Assembly (NCBI GenBank): GCA_937879875.1
Contig: CALFMN010000052.1
Span: 1-18,658, forward strand
Source: an uncultured Chloroflexota bacterium
GTDB lineage: Bacteria; Chloroflexota; Dehalococcoidia; CAUJGQ01
Length of the DNA: 18,658 nucleotides
Reading direction: 5' to 3'
Part shown: in pieces, positions 8,356 to 16,591 of the stretch
Numbering within the stretch: position 1 is the first letter of the stretch
Layout of the letters: each line of letters starts with the position of its first letter
Made by a program: the position numbers and the translations under genes
The notes under the pieces: model-generated
Databases searched by the model: none
The model's input: only the letters and a program-made list of their open reading frames with translations
Told to the model about the DNA's origin: nothing

Positions 8356-8636
8356 TGTGCCGTCAAGTGGTGGCATGGGTTGCCGGTGCGTGGGCGTCGT
8401 TCAGGCAGCCAGCGCCGCGGGTGCGGGCGCGAGCGTCGGGGCGGCCGGCTCCCGCAGCGGCCGCCCCGAGGGCGCGCTGCAGTCGTGCCGGCCCACCAGC
8501 CACGCGGCGGGCTGCGCGGCGCGCCGGGCGCTGACCAGCCGCAGCACCGCGGCCCGGTTCGGAAAGCTGCCCACGCCCTAGCGGCGCCGCTTCAGCTCTT
8601 TGTGCAGCCTCTGTCTCCGGGCTGCAAAGCCCGCCC
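8350..8636 (-). mobile_element. Remnant of an IS256-family insertion sequence
   Basis: The minus strand encodes the C-terminal end of an IS256-type transposase (see the pseudogene inside it). The plus-strand sequence at the Kelch break, ggatagtgtgccgtcaagtg, looks like the outer end of such an element and begins where Kelch homology ceases. The 5' part of the transposase and the other end are missing. The right boundary with the downstream surface-protein gene is about 8612-8636 and was judged by where each protein's similarity ends. I saw no target-site duplication. Confidence 0.65.
8401..8620 (-). pseudogene. IS256-family transposase, C-terminal fragment
   Basis: Read on the minus strand from about 8617: RLHKELKRRR, a TAG (8578-8580), then GVGSFPNRAAVLRLVSA and a Pro/Ala-rich tail to the TGA at 8401-8403. 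This matches the end of IS256-group transposases, where ERLHKELKRRTRVVGIFPN is followed by a short helix RLVGA and a variable tail. The catalytic DDE part is absent, so the fragment cannot be active. The TAG replaces the position after KRRR, showing further decay. Confidence 0.75.
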
Positions 8637-11255
8637 GTGCAGCTCGGCCTGACCACCGGCCTCTCGCGGCCCTATGCCACCGGCGGGCCGGTGCCGCCGA
8701 TCCTCACCGGGCAGAATCTCGGCATGACGGTGGCGCTGGGCCAGTCGGCAACGTTCACCGGCAACCTGTCGCTGTTCGGCAAATGGCAGCTGGCGCAGGC
8801 GTCGGCGACGATCACCGGAACGAAGGCAACAATTGAGGGCAAACTTACCGCCGGCGTATTCTTTGGCGATGCAACGCTGACCCTGCAATACAATCCTCCC
8901 TGCATCACAGGTACTGGCACCGCGCAGGTCAACGTGCCCAGCGTCCACTTCGGATTGCTGAACTTTGATCCGAAGGCAGTGCAGCTCGCCAGCATCAGCA
9001 TCAGCTCCTGCGGGAACGGCGCCTCGCCATCGTCGGCGGTGTACGACGCGGTGACGGTGACCTCGGATACCGGCGTCATCAGCACGATCGTGCAGGAGCC
9101 GGGCGGGCTGCCGGTGACGGTGAGCGTCGATCAGGCCGGCAACACGACCACGATGCCGGGCTGGCAGGCGCCGGTAGGAACCGGTTCCAGCGCTGTGCGC
9201 CGCCCCGCGGGCACCGCAACGCCTGCACGGGCCTCTGCGACGCCGACGGCCACGGCTCGGCCGGCGAGCGCATCGGTGACGGCCAGCGCCGTGACGACGA
9301 TCACCGTGCCCGCGGGGCTGCCCTCCGCCGCGGTCGGCGTCACCTGACAGAGCGGCGATACCGACCTCTCGCTGACCGACCCGAACGGCCAGAGCTACAG
9401 CCCGCAGGCGAATGCAAGCCAGTACACGCACCTGGCCAGCCAGTTCGAGGCGTTCTACACGCTGACTTCACCCGCGGCCGGAAGCTGGGCGGTACAGCTC
9501 ACTAACGCTGGCGGCGTCGGCACCGTGACGCCGGTGCTGCTCGCGCCGGTTGCTGCACCTACCATCAGCCTGAGCCAGGCGAGCCTCAGCAGCGGCAGCC
9601 TCGCCGTCACCTACAGCGCCACGACCTTCAATGGCGCCGACACGGTCACGCTTTATCGCAACAGCACGAACAGCACCACGGGCGGCACGCCGATCGTCAC
9701 CGGCCTGCCGATTGGTGCCAACCAGAGCACCAATTGGAGCGTCGCCTCGAACCTTCCCTCCGGCACCTACTACCTCTACGGAACGATGAACGACGGCTTG
9801 AACGCGCCTCTCGCGGCCCTTGCGGCCCAGCCGGTGCAGTGGACCAATCCCAACACGCCGTCGACGCCGACGGGGCTCGCCGTGTCTGCAAAGAACGGCG
9901 TGCTTCACGCCAGTTGGCAGCCATCGGCCTCGTCCGGCATCACGGGCTATCAACTTACGCTGCTCAACAGCCAGAACGTCGTCGTCGCGACTGCGGGAAC
10001 GGGTGGCGCGACCAGTTACGACTTCACCGGCCTGACCACCGGCACGAGCTATGGCGTCCAGGTCGCCGCGCTCACCGCGAGCGGGCTCGCCAGTCCGCTC
10101 AGCGCCGCGGTGACGGCACAACTGCCGGCGCCGAGCTTCCCCACGCTTGCGGCACAGTGGTCGGCGAGCGGCACCACGGGTCTGGGCAGCATCGTCGCCT
10201 ACGGTACGTCGGGGAACACCACGAGCCTGGCCGTCACGGACAACGGCATCGCGGCCGCCAGCGGCGCGCCTGACGGCAGCGGCAGCTTCGGGATCTCAAT
10301 TCCCCTCTTCGCCGGCACGAACACGCTGGTACTCACCGCGACCAGCCCGACCGGCGACACGGCGACGGCAACCACCACGATTACCTACGCCTCGGCGGCT
10401 CCGCTGCTGATACTCACCGGCCCGGCATGGGACGGCACGACCACGAATTCGAGTACGCTGACCGTGGCCGGGACCACCGATGCGGGCAACACCGTCACGG
10501 TGAATGGGATCGCGGCGACGGTGAGCAGTGGCGGGCAGTTCTCACTGACCGTGCAACTGCTGGCTGGACCAAACACGATCATCGTTTACGCCACGAACAC
10601 AGTCGGCGTGACGAGCGCCTTCCAGGGCAGCATCACCTACACCCCGGCGCTTTCGGCCACGCATCTCGCGGTGAGCGCACCGGCGAGCGCCACGGGCGAC
10701 ATCGCGTTCAACATCAGCGTGACGGCGCAAGATGCAAACAATGCAACAGTCCCCGGCTACACAGGCACCGTGCACTTCACCAGTTCCGACACTCAGGCGG
10801 TGCTGCCGGCGAACTATACCTTCACACAGGCCGATGCGGGCACGCATACCTTCTCGGTCACGTTGAAGAGCAGCGGCAGCCAGACGGTGACGGCCACCGA
10901 CACGGCCTCGAGCAGCATCACGGGCCAGGCGACGGTGAACGTGAGCGCGCCGAACGGACCATGCACGAGCGCCGGGCTGACGATCACACCGCCGTCGCCG
11001 CAGCTCACGGGCACCGGCCTCACCCTGAGCGCGACGAGCACGGGCTGCGGCGGCGTGGGGCAGTACCGGCTCTGGCGCTACAGCGCGGCCACGAACCAGT
11101 AGACGCTGCTCCAGGATTACAGCAGCCAGGCGAGCTTCACCCTGAACACGGCGGGCTACGCCCCCGGCAGCTACACCTTCGCCATCACGGTCCGCAGCCA
11201 GGGCAGCAGCGCCGAGCGCGAGAAGGACGCCTATACCCCCTATACCCTCAACTGA
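8637..11255 (+). pseudogene. Large FN3/Ig-like surface protein gene with two in-frame stops and probable 5' truncation
   Basis: One frame codes for about 870 residues broken by TGA at 9345-9347 (VGVT-stop-QSGDTDLSLTDPNG) and TAG at 11100-11102 (ATNQ-stop-TLLQDYSS). Trp codons would fit both places. Segments in order: a beta-rich start (8640-9190), a Thr/Ala/Pro linker (about 9208-9300), a beta domain (GSWAVQLTNAGG), an FN3 domain (about 9855-10120; TPSTPTGLAVSAKNG to TGTSYGVQVAAL), two Ig-like repeats with FAGTNTLVLTATSPTG and LAGPNTIIVYATNTVG (about 10131-10645), another Ig-like domain (about 10648-10950), and a C-terminal beta segment ending at TGA 11253-11255. No signal peptide precedes it; the IS256 remnant abuts its 5' end. 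It resembles an extracellular matrix or adhesin protein. It may be the severed continuation of the Kelch gene, or the stops may be read through. Confidence 0.75.
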
Positions 11256-11302
11256 GCGGGGCTGCGGGCGAGCCGGCGAAGGAGATGAGGACCGCATCCG
11301 AT

Positions 11303-11332
11303 GGCGGGGTACGCCGCAGCGGTATCCCCGCC
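11303..11332. other. Stem-loop, 7-bp GC stem
   Basis: GGCGGGG (11303-11309) pairs with CCCCGCC (11326-11332), 48 bases after the last stop of the surface-protein gene. No T-run follows. A second hairpin, GCGGGCG/CGCCCGC (11350-11356 and 11363-11369, 6-base loop), lies just downstream. They may help terminate transcription. Confidence 0.45.
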
Positions 11333-11410
11333 ACCCGGCATCGGCAGACGCGGGCGCCCCCTCGCCCGCTGGGAGGGCACTACTGGCTGACGCAACCCGG
11401 TTTCAACCCG

Positions 11411-11450
11411 CGGCAGGGCGGAGGCGTCATGCGATGCCTCCACCCTGCCG
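11411..11450. terminator. Strong stem-loop, possible bidirectional terminator
   Basis: CGGCAGGGCGGAGGC (11411-11425) pairs with GCCTCCACCCTGCCG (11436-11450): 14 of 15 pairs, with one C/A mismatch and a 10-base loop. It lies between the surface-protein block and the crotonase gene. There is no clear T-tract, so a REP-like or processing role is possible instead of rho-independent termination. Confidence 0.45.
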
Positions 11451-11550
11451 TCGTAGTCTGGCGCCCACGCAATCGCCGCGTGCATAGTAGGGGCACACCG
11501 CGCACGTCCGCGCATAATCCGGGTCGCTCCGGCGTGGACTGCGCCTGGTG

Positions 11551-11576
11551 GTCGCGCGACACCGGCGACCGGTCGC
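11551..11576. promoter_or_regulatory. Paired palindromes upstream of the crotonase gene (candidate operator)
   Basis: GTCGCGCGAC (11551-11560) and GCGACCGGTCGC (11565-11576) are perfect palindromes four bases apart, sharing the GTCGC/GCGAC half-site. They end 30 bases before the ATG, within the likely promoter or leader. A TetR-like dimer site is a reasonable guess, but no regulator gene lies beside it. Confidence 0.35.
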
Positions 11577-11606
11577 ACAGCGGATGATTGCGGGAGGCAA
11601 CCAGCG

Positions 11607-12416
11607 ATGACAGCGACGACCTACACCGAGGCGCTGCTCAGCCGCGAAGGCGCCGTGGCCACCATCACGCTCCACCGTCCCGAACGGCTGAACGCGTTCA
11701 CGCCGACGATGGAAGACGATCTGCGCGCCGTGATCGCGGAGGTGCGCGCCGACGCGGCCGTGCGCGCGGTGGTGCTGACCGGCGCCGGCCGCGCCTTCTG
11801 CTCCGGCGCCGATGTCAACGCCTGGGACGCGCGCCTCCGCGAGGGCGGCGCGCCGTCCGTGGTGGATCGCTGGCGCCAAAACGAGCAGCGCCATGCCATG
11901 CCGCTCGGCCTGCACGAGCTGGACAAGCCGGTGATCGCGGCGGTGAACGGCGCGGCCGTCGGTATGGGCATGGACATCGCCCTCGCCTGCGATCTGCGCC
12001 TCTGCGCCGAGAGCGCCCGCTTCGCCATGCTCTACATCAAGCGCGGCCTCGTACCGGATGAGGGCGGCGCCTGGTTCCTGCCGCGTCTGGTCGGCCTGGC
12101 GAAGGCGTATGAGCTGATCTTCACCGGCGATTTCGTGCCGGGACCGGAGGCAGAGCGCATCGGCCTGGTCAACCGCTGCGTGCCGGACGCGGAGCTGGCC
12201 GGAGCCGCGCACGAGCTGGCCGAACGCATCGCCGCCGGCCCGCCGATCGCGCTGGCAATGGCGAAGCGGGCGATCCGCGACGGGCTCGGGCTGCCGTTGC
12301 GCGGCCACTTCGACGCGATCGGCTACTACATGAGCGTGCTCAACAACACGGAGGACGTGGCCGAGGGCATGCGCGCCTTCGTCGAGCGCCGCGCGCCGGC
12401 CTTCCGCGGGCGCTGA
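11607..12416 (+). CDS. Enoyl-CoA hydratase/isomerase (crotonase) family protein
   Basis: A 269-residue crotonase-fold enzyme acting on acyl-CoA thioesters. Visible family motifs are ITLHRPERLNAFTP (20-33), the oxyanion-hole segment AFCSGADV (63-70), and KPVIAAVNGAAVGMGMDIAL (107-126). In classical hydratases two Glu residues catalyse water addition; here the aligned positions are Asp123 and Tyr143. The following segment, GLVPDEGGAWFLPRLVG, has Asp151 where PaaG-type isomerases carry their catalytic Asp. An isomerase or another crotonase reaction is therefore more likely than standard hydration. GGGAGG ends nine bases before the ATG, supporting the start. It is convergent with the LLM gene (46-base gap) and not visibly in an operon. 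Length is typical. Confidence 0.88.
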   Translation: MTATTYTEALLSREGAVATITLHRPERLNAFTPTMEDDLRAVIAEVRADAAVRAVVLTGAGRAFCSGADVNAWDARLREGGAPSVVDRWRQNEQRHAMPLGLHELDKPVIAAVNGAAVGMGMDIALACDLRLCAESARFAMLYIKRGLVPDEGGAWFLPRLVGLAKAYELIFTGDFVPGPEAERIGLVNRCVPDAELAGAAHELAERIAAGPPIALAMAKRAIRDGLGLPLRGHFDAIGYYMSVLNNTEDVAEGMRAFVERRAPAFRGR

Positions 12417-12462
12417 CGCCCTTCGGCCGCACGTGTTGTGGTTCAGGCGTGGACGCTGCCGA

Positions 12463-13302
12463 TCAGGCGAGCGTCAGCACACTGCTCGCCAGCCGGTCGA
12501 GTAACGGCAACACCTCGGCCGCCGGTGCGGCCGGCACGGTGAAAACGCAGCGCGAGACGCCCGCGGCGGCGTATGCGCCGATGTCGGCCGGCTCGGGGCT
12601 GGCCCAGTAGGCCGTCACCGGTAGCGGCGCGCGCCCGCGTTCGGCGGCGAGCCGCTGCAGCTCGGCGGCACGCGCCGCCAGCCGCTCCGCCGGCTTCGGC
12701 GTAATCGGCATCCATTCGTCGCCGTAGTCGAGCACGCGCTTCAGCGTGCCGGGCGCGTCGCCGCCGACGATGACGGGCGGGTGCGGCCGCTGCACCGGCT
12801 TCGGCCAGGACCAGATCGGCCCGAAGTCCACGAAGCGGCCGTGAAACTCGGCGGCGTCCTCCATCCAGATGCGGCGCATCGCCTGCACGCGCTCGCGCAC
12901 CAGCCGCCAGCGCCGATCAGGGTCGGTGCCGTGGTTGCGCATCTCGGCCAGGTTCCAGCCGCCGCCGATGCCGAAGAGGAAGCGGCCGTTCGAGAGTAGA
13001 TCGACGCTCGCCACCTGCTTCGCCAGCGCGATCGGGTCGCGCTGCATCACCAGGCAGACGCCGGTACCGAGCTTGAGCGTCGTCGTGGCAGCCGCCGCGG
13101 CGCCGAGCGCGACGAAGGGATCGAGCGCATGCTTGTATTCCATCGGCACGGCGCCGTCGGCGAATGGGCCGGTGGAATCGAGCGGAATATGGCTGTGTTC
13201 GGGCAGCCAGAGCGATTCGAAGCCGCGCTCTTCGACCGCGCGGGCCAGGCGCACGACATCGATCGCGTAGTCCGTAGGGCACATGCGAATCCCGAACTTC
13301 AC
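12463..13302 (-). CDS. LLM-class (luciferase-like) F420-dependent oxidoreductase
   Basis: A 279-residue TIM-barrel oxidoreductase of the bacterial luciferase-like superfamily. Motifs: MKFGIRM at the start, VEERGFESLWLPEHSHIP (23-40), LKLGTGVCLVMQRDPIALAK (76-95), NGRFLFGIGGGWNLAEM (105-121), and RPHPPVIVGGDAPGTLKRVL in the C-terminal half. The GTG at 13302 was chosen because it restores the conserved MKFGI start and has GGAGG six bases upstream; the ATG at 13284 would cut this strand. Subfamilies with this pattern usually use F420 rather than FMN, but cofactor and substrate are inferred. It is divergent from the cyclase gene and convergent with the crotonase. Confidence 0.88.
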   Translation of the reverse strand: MKFGIRMCPTDYAIDVVRLARAVEERGFESLWLPEHSHIPLDSTGPFADGAVPMEYKHALDPFVALGAAAAATTTLKLGTGVCLVMQRDPIALAKQVASVDLLSNGRFLFGIGGGWNLAEMRNHGTDPDRRWRLVRERVQAMRRIWMEDAAEFHGRFVDFGPIWSWPKPVQRPHPPVIVGGDAPGTLKRVLDYGDEWMPITPKPAERLAARAAELQRLAAERGRAPLPVTAYWASPEPADIGAYAAAGVSRCVFTVPAAPAAEVLPLLDRLASSVLTLA

Positions 13303-13440
13303 CTATCGCCTCCAGCCGCTCAACAGCGCACGACCGCAGCGATCGTGCCGCGCCGGGCGCCGGAAGGCAACCACACGCTGTGTGGCGAAGACAAACGAGG
13401 ATCGGAGCCGCCGTGCGCACGCCGGTGATCCCGCGGCTGT

Positions 13441-13446
13441 TATACT
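13441..13446 (+). promoter_or_regulatory. Candidate -10 element for the cyclase/STAND gene
   Basis: TATACT differs from the consensus TATAAT by one base and stands out in GC-rich DNA 54 bases before the ATG. No good -35 is seen at 17 bases spacing, so the assignment is tentative. Confidence 0.35.
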
Positions 13447-13499
13447 TCCGCAAGCGCCGTCGCGCGTCCTGACCGTTCCCGCCCGGCGAGGCAGAGCCG

Positions 13500-16298
13500 A
13501 TGTCCGAGCTTCCCACAGGTACGATCACCTTTCTGTTCACAGACGTGGAAGGCAGCACGCGGCTGTGGGAGCAGCATCCGCGGGCGATGCGCGCCGTCAT
13601 GGCGCGCCACGACAGGCTGCTCACCGAAGTCTTCGAGCAGCACGATGGCATGGTGGTTCGGCCGCGTGGTGAGGGCGACAGCCTGTTCGCCGTCTTCGTG
13701 CGTGCCTCGGATGCCGTGGCGGCCGCGCTCGCCGGGCAGCGGGCGCTTCTTGCTGAGGACTGGGGCGAGGTCGGTCCGCTGCGGGTGCGCATGGGGCTGC
13801 ACACCGGCGAGGCGGACCTGCGCGAGGGCGACTACTACGGCAGCGCCGTCAACCGCTGTGCCCGCATCCGCGCCGCCGGCCACGGCGGGCAAATCCTGCT
13901 CTCTCACGCAACGGCGCAGTTGGTCCGCAGCGCTCTGCCCGCGGGGAGCGGTCTGCTCGACCTCGGCCGGCACCGGCTGAGGGACCTCGCGGAAGGCGAA
14001 CAGCTCTTTCAGATCGCTGCCCCCGGCTTTCCCGACGTCTTCCCGCCGCTGAGGACGCTGGACGCCCGGCCGCACAACTTGCCGCTGCAACTCACGAGTT
14101 TCGTCGGGCGCGAGCAGGAAGCAACCGCCCTCGCTGCCTTGCTCGGGCAGCACCGGCTGGTCACGCTCACCGGACCTGGCGGGACGGGGAAGACGCGCCT
14201 CGCCTTGCAGGTCGCCGCTGAGCGGCTGGCCGCTTACGCCGACGGCGTCTTCTTCGTGGACCTTGCGCCGCTGGCCGACCCAGCGCTCGTGCCCTCCGCA
14301 GTTGCCCAGGCGTTGGGGGTCGCGGCCTTCACTGAACTGTCGATCCGGGAGAGCGTGCTGCGCTTCCTGCGCGACAAGCAGCTCCTGCTGGTGCTGGACA
14401 ACTACGAACATCTGCTGGCCGCAGCGGAGTTTGCCGGGGCACTCGTGCAGGCGGCGCCGCTGGTCTCGCTGCTGGTGACGAGCCGCGCGCCGCTGCGGGT
14501 GCGCGGCGAGCGGGAGTACCCGCTGGCGCCGCTGCCGGTGCCTGCAGAGATGCTCGCCTCTCCTGCCGCGCTCGCGGAGAATCCGGCGGTCGCGCTGTTT
14601 GTGCAGCGGGCCAGGGACGTGCGCCCGGCGTTCGCCCTCAGCGGCGACAACGCGGCGACGGTCGCGGCCATTTGTGCCCGGCTGGACGGCTTGCCGCTGG
14701 CGATCGAGTTGGCGGCGGCCCGGGTGCGGGTGCTGTCGGTGGCCGCGCTGCTGACGCGCCTGGCGCAACGGCTGCCCGTGCTGACCGGCGGGGCGCGCGA
14801 TGTGCCGGCGCGGCAGCAAACGCTGCGCGACGCGATCGCCTGGAGTTACGACCTCTTACGGCCGGCGGAGCAGCGCCTGTTCCGCCGGCTCGGCGTGTTT
14901 GCCGGCGGCTGCACGCTGGAGCTGGCGGAGGCGGTGTGCAACGCCGACGGCGACCTCGGCCTGGACGTGCTGGACGGCGTGAGCTCGCTGGTCGAGAAGA
15001 GCCTGCTGCGGCAGGCCGATGGCCTGGCCGGCGAGCCCCGCTACCGCATGTTGGAGACGCTCCGCGAGTTCGCGCTCGGGGAGCTTGAGGCGAGCGGGGA
15101 AGCGGAGACCGTGCGCCGGCACTTCGCGGTGCAGGTGCTCCAGCTGGCCCGACACGCGGCGGCCGTGAACGACTGGGCACAACTGGACGCCGAGTTCGAT
15201 AACATCAGGGCGGTGCTGGGCTGGTGCGTCGAGCGGGCGGAACTGGCGCTTGGCGTTCGATTATATTGGACGCTGGGCGTCTACCTGCTCTACCGGGGGG
15301 CGTCGCCAGAAGGGGAGGTCTGGTGCCAGCGCTTGCTGGCCCTGCCGGAGGCCGCGCAGCCGAGTGTGTTGCGGGCACGGCTGTTGGCTCATGGGCGATT
15401 GGAACTCTACGCTCCGGGGGAACAGGACCGTATTGTGGCCGGGCTTGAGGAAGCGATTGCCCTCAGCCGGCGGTTCGGCGACACCAGGTGCCTGGTCAAC
15501 GCGCTGGCGAGCCTGGTGCGGCTGCGCCTGGACCAGAGCAACTTCGACGCGGCAGTCTCGCTGGGCGAGGAGGCGCTCAGCCTCGCGCTCGAGGCACGCG
15601 CGTTTGAAACGACCGCTCACTTGCAGACTTTCCTCTTCCAGGCGGCGATGTTTTGCGGGGACCTTGCTGCCGCCGAAGAACTGATCGCGGCAAACCGGGC
15701 GCTGGTCGCCACCGCGGGCAGGACGAGTTCCGTCCAACGGATCTTCTCGCTGATGAGCGAGGCCCAACTGGCAGAGGCGCACGGCGACGCTGTCCAGGCG
15801 CGCGGCTTCTGGGAAGCGGCCCTGCACGAGGCGGCCGCGGAACAAACCGAAAACAGCCCTGTCCGCATGAACGGCCTGGTGCGCTTCGCCCAGTTCCTGT
15901 TGCGTCAGGGGGACACGCGGGCAGCCGTCGCCGGCTGCGCCGAGAGCCTCGCGGTCCAGCACCGCTGGGGTCCGTATCACCATCTGTACACCACCCTGCA
16001 TGTGCTGGCGCAGGCAGCGGAGCGCTGCGGCCTGCCCGCCATGAGCGCCTGCCTGCTGGCCGCCATCGACGACAAGAAACGGAGGGAGTCCCTCTCTGAG
16101 ATCTTCCTGTCCCATGCTGACTATCACGCGGCAGTGGCGCGAGCGCGGGCGGAGTTGGACGAAGCGGCGTTCGCCGCGGCGTGGGCGGCGGGCGCGGCGC
16201 TCTCGGCCGACGACGCCATCGAGTACGGGCTCAAGGTGGTGGCGCAACTGCAGCAAGTGCTCGCGACGGAGACCGACGCGGCGGGGCAGGGGACCTGA
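13500..16298 (+). CDS. Class III adenylate/guanylate cyclase fused to a STAND ATPase with TPR-like repeats
   Basis: A 932-residue multidomain signalling protein. Residues 5-175 form a class III cyclase domain with FTDVEGST (metal Asp15), GEGDSLFAVF (Asp60), and VNRCARI (Asn118, Arg122); the usual purine-selecting Lys before the GxGD turn is Arg (VVRPRGEGD). A signalling NTPase follows: NLPLQLTSFVGRE at 193-205, Walker A GPGGTGKT at 225-232, Walker B LLLVLDN at 295-301, the LVTSRAPL sensor at 325-332, and GLPLAIELAAARV near 405. The C-terminal 400 residues are helical TPR-like repeats. There is no C-terminal LuxR-type HTH, which some relatives carry. A cyclic-nucleotide output gated by NTP and ligand binding is likely. 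The start has only a weak purine-rich RBS (gaggcagag). Confidence 0.9.
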   Translation: MSELPTGTITFLFTDVEGSTRLWEQHPRAMRAVMARHDRLLTEVFEQHDGMVVRPRGEGDSLFAVFVRASDAVAAALAGQRALLAEDWGEVGPLRVRMGLHTGEADLREGDYYGSAVNRCARIRAAGHGGQILLSHATAQLVRSALPAGSGLLDLGRHRLRDLAEGEQLFQIAAPGFPDVFPPLRTLDARPHNLPLQLTSFVGREQEATALAALLGQHRLVTLTGPGGTGKTRLALQVAAERLAAYADGVFFVDLAPLADPALVPSAVAQALGVAAFTELSIRESVLRFLRDKQLLLVLDNYEHLLAAAEFAGALVQAAPLVSLLVTSRAPLRVRGEREYPLAPLPVPAEMLASPAALAENPAVALFVQRARDVRPAFALSGDNAATVAAICARLDGLPLAIELAAARVRVLSVAALLTRLAQRLPVLTGGARDVPARQQTLRDAIAWSYDLLRPAEQRLFRRLGVFAGGCTLELAEAVCNADGDLGLDVLDGVSSLVEKSLLRQADGLAGEPRYRMLETLREFALGELEASGEAETVRRHFAVQVLQLARHAAAVNDWAQLDAEFDNIRAVLGWCVERAELALGVRLYWTLGVYLLYRGASPEGEVWCQRLLALPEAAQPSVLRARLLAHGRLELYAPGEQDRIVAGLEEAIALSRRFGDTRCLVNALASLVRLRLDQSNFDAAVSLGEEALSLALEARAFETTAHLQTFLFQAAMFCGDLAAAEELIAANRALVATAGRTSSVQRIFSLMSEAQLAEAHGDAVQARGFWEAALHEAAAEQTENSPVRMNGLVRFAQFLLRQGDTRAAVAGCAESLAVQHRWGPYHHLYTTLHVLAQAAERCGLPAMSACLLAAIDDKKRRESLSEIFLSHADYHAAVARARAELDEAAFAAAWAAGAALSADDAIEYGLKVVAQLQQVLATETDAAGQGT

Positions 16299-16591
16299 GA
16301 CCCGGGCGCAGGCGCGCGGGCTGAGTCTCCAAACCCAATGCGGCGGCGAGCGTCAGTTCGGCTCCGCGTCACCAGGTCCATGCTGCAACGCGTCGTGGCG
16401 GTCCGATGGTGGAGCGGCAAGCGCCGATCTGTCGCAAACGTCGCCGGCCTCGTGCTCGCGCATGAGGTGATGAGTCACCACAGGTAGTGCTCCACAAATC
16501 ACATGAGGAGTTCGGCAATCGACGCGCTCATTCAGCAAGCTGCGCGTGATGTGGCCGGTTGACCGCCCGCACGACCTGTGCGATCGGGACT

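Larger units (their letters stand above)
11256..11606. other. Hairpin-rich intergenic region
   Basis: This 351-base gap holds no convincing gene. It contains three stem-loops within 150 bases (11303-11332, 11350-11369, 11411-11450) and two adjacent palindromes (11551-11560, 11565-11576) close to the next start. Open frames here on the minus strand are antisense shadows of the crotonase gene. Confidence 0.6.

Noticed and set aside
11427..12308. Minus-strand open frame of 293 codons
   Set aside because: It overlaps the crotonase gene antisense and has shadow-type composition.
13440..14819. Minus-strand open frame of 459 codons
   Set aside because: It is antisense to the cyclase domain and early STAND region, which carry clear motifs on the plus strand.
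16299..16591. Possible small gene or terminator between the convergent cyclase and methyltransferase genes
   Set aside because: Only a weak GGTGA/TCACC hairpin (16466-16479) and short frames without motifs were seen.
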